NCBI RefSeq assembly: GCF_000092785.1
Contig: NC_014225.1
Span: 1,191,340 to 1,255,339, forward strand
DNA: 64,000 bases
Reading direction: 5' to 3'
Source: Waddlia chondrophila WSU 86-1044
Lineage (GTDB): Bacteria; Chlamydiota; Chlamydiia; Chlamydiales; Waddliaceae
Shown: piece after piece, positions 63,422 to 64,000 of the stretch
How positions within the stretch are numbered: position 1 is the stretch's first letter
Layout: each line of letters begins with the position of its first letter
Program-made: the position numbers and the translations under genes
Notes under the pieces: model-generated
Told to the model about the DNA's origin: nothing
Databases searched by the model: none
Seen by the model: the letters and a program-made list of their open reading frames with translations, nothing else

Positions 63422-64000
63422 AGGGTGATATGGTTTGTTTCCCTTGCATCCGAATGAAAATTCAAAGGCTCTGTGCTCGTCACAAACACTTGAGAAAAGG
63501 TGTCTAAAAGAGAGATCAGCCGCTCCCGCCTTCCTCCATCCAAGCTCACTCCGACATCATCAATCAACATAAGCGGTACGGAATCCGAATGAGTGTTTAA
63601 CTGAATCCACTCTGCAAACTTTAATGCTGTCGTCAAACTTTTTTTCTGCCCTTCGCTCGCAAAAAGCCGCGCTTCCCGATCTCCCAATTTAAGTGTAAGA
63701 TCATCAAGATGCGGGCCAATTAACGAAAATCCCATCTTCATCTCCCTTTTTCTCATTTTTTCATATTGCTCAGAAAGGTTTTCCGGGCTGTGTTTCGCAA
63801 GATAATCTAAAGACACCGTTTCCTTGCCTAAAGAAAGTCTATCTTGAACGCGCGCGCAGTCTTGCGCCAACAGATCGACAATCCTTTTTCTCTCTGCAAT
63901 GAGGTAGGCACCAGAAGCTGCCATCTCTTTCTCAAAAAGATCGATTGCCTGCTCATTTTGAGCTTTCAGCAACGTATTGCGTTGCTGCATGGCACGACTA
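63418..64000 (-). CDS. recF: RecF recombination protein, C-terminal part
   Basis: The C-terminal 190-plus residues of RecF enter from beyond the window end. RecF loads RecFOR-dependent recombination at gaps. The ABC-type signature is ASEGQKKSLTTALKF and Walker B is MLIDDVGVSLD. The coiled region RERKRIVDLLAQDCARVQ-like helix precedes it (short pieces only). An internal ATG at 63988-63990 is not the start because the reading frame continues upstream as AM in RAMQQRN. Walker A is outside. Confidence 0.88.
   Translation of the reverse strand, partial: SRAMQQRNTLLKAQNEQAIDLFEKEMAASGAYLIAERKRIVDLLAQDCARVQDRLSLGKETVSLDYLAKHSPENLSEQYEKMRKREMKMGFSLIGPHLDDLTLKLGDREARLFASEGQKKSLTTALKFAEWIQLNTHSDSVPLMLIDDVGVSLDGGRRERLISLLDTFSQVFVTSTEPLNFHSDARETNHITL

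Overview
The window looks like a chromosome segment of an environmental member of the Chlamydiota (order Parachlamydiales; Waddlia-like is my best guess). The case rests on an omcA-omcB type cysteine-rich envelope cluster at 47-49 kb, a LcrH/SycD-type secretion chaperone, Inc-like double-hydrophobic small proteins, an F-box protein, and low-to-moderate GC with Shine-Dalgarno sites. A complete mevalonate pathway together with an F-type ATP synthase sets it apart from pathogenic Chlamydia, which as I know them use the non-mevalonate route and a V-type ATPase.

Layout. 0-2.3 kb is accessory: the 5' part of an ATP-grasp-like gene, an IS256-family element (426-1797), and a small membrane-protein gene that abuts the IS and is probably cut by it. 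From 2.3 to 37.8 kb every gene lies on the plus strand. 2.3-8.6 kb is a tight six-gene mevalonate operon (acetoacetyl-CoA to IPP/DMAPP). 8.6-15.1 kb is a complete atpZ-B-E-F-H-A-G-D-C operon with a proton-type c subunit. 15.2-17.9 kb holds two proteins of unknown function. 18-22 kb is the oxidative pentose phosphate set zwf-opcA-pgl plus a pseudouridine synthase. 22-25.4 kb is a membrane PAS histidine kinase with a separate receiver. 25.5-29.4 kb is tsaD, rpmG and a LolE/LolD-type ABC pair. 29.4-35.5 kb carries a methyltransferase, a VKOR-DsbA fusion, cystathionine beta-synthase, a gamma-lyase-type enzyme and trehalose-6-phosphate synthase. 35.6-37.8 kb is kbl-tdh.

37.8-64 kb has genes on both strands: an Inc-like protein, an ACT-ACT protein and a FixI-type metal ATPase on minus; an F-box/WD40 protein and def on plus; secG and tpiA on minus; xseA-xseB-nadK on plus; then omcA, a second 46-residue OmcA-like lipoprotein, and omcB. 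An envelope block follows (hypothetical-maf-HEAT-lptD, ugd, prenyl synthase, sugar-phosphate transferase, MreD-like), then folD-apbE, a minus-strand LcrH-type chaperone operon, an unknown 464-residue protein and the C-terminal part of recF.

How the genes work together. Threonine breakdown (kbl/tdh) yields acetyl-CoA, the mevalonate operon makes IPP/DMAPP, and the IspA-like synthase extends them to prenyl diphosphates for undecaprenyl-phosphate and quinones. Reverse transsulfuration (CBS + CGL) makes cysteine in the same operon as an oxidative disulfide-forming VKOR-DsbA fusion, in a genome that builds disulfide-crosslinked Cys-rich envelope proteins (OmcA/OmcB). The most striking host-directed gene is the F-box/WD40 protein at 41.2 kb, which has the layout of a eukaryotic SCF ubiquitin-ligase substrate receptor.
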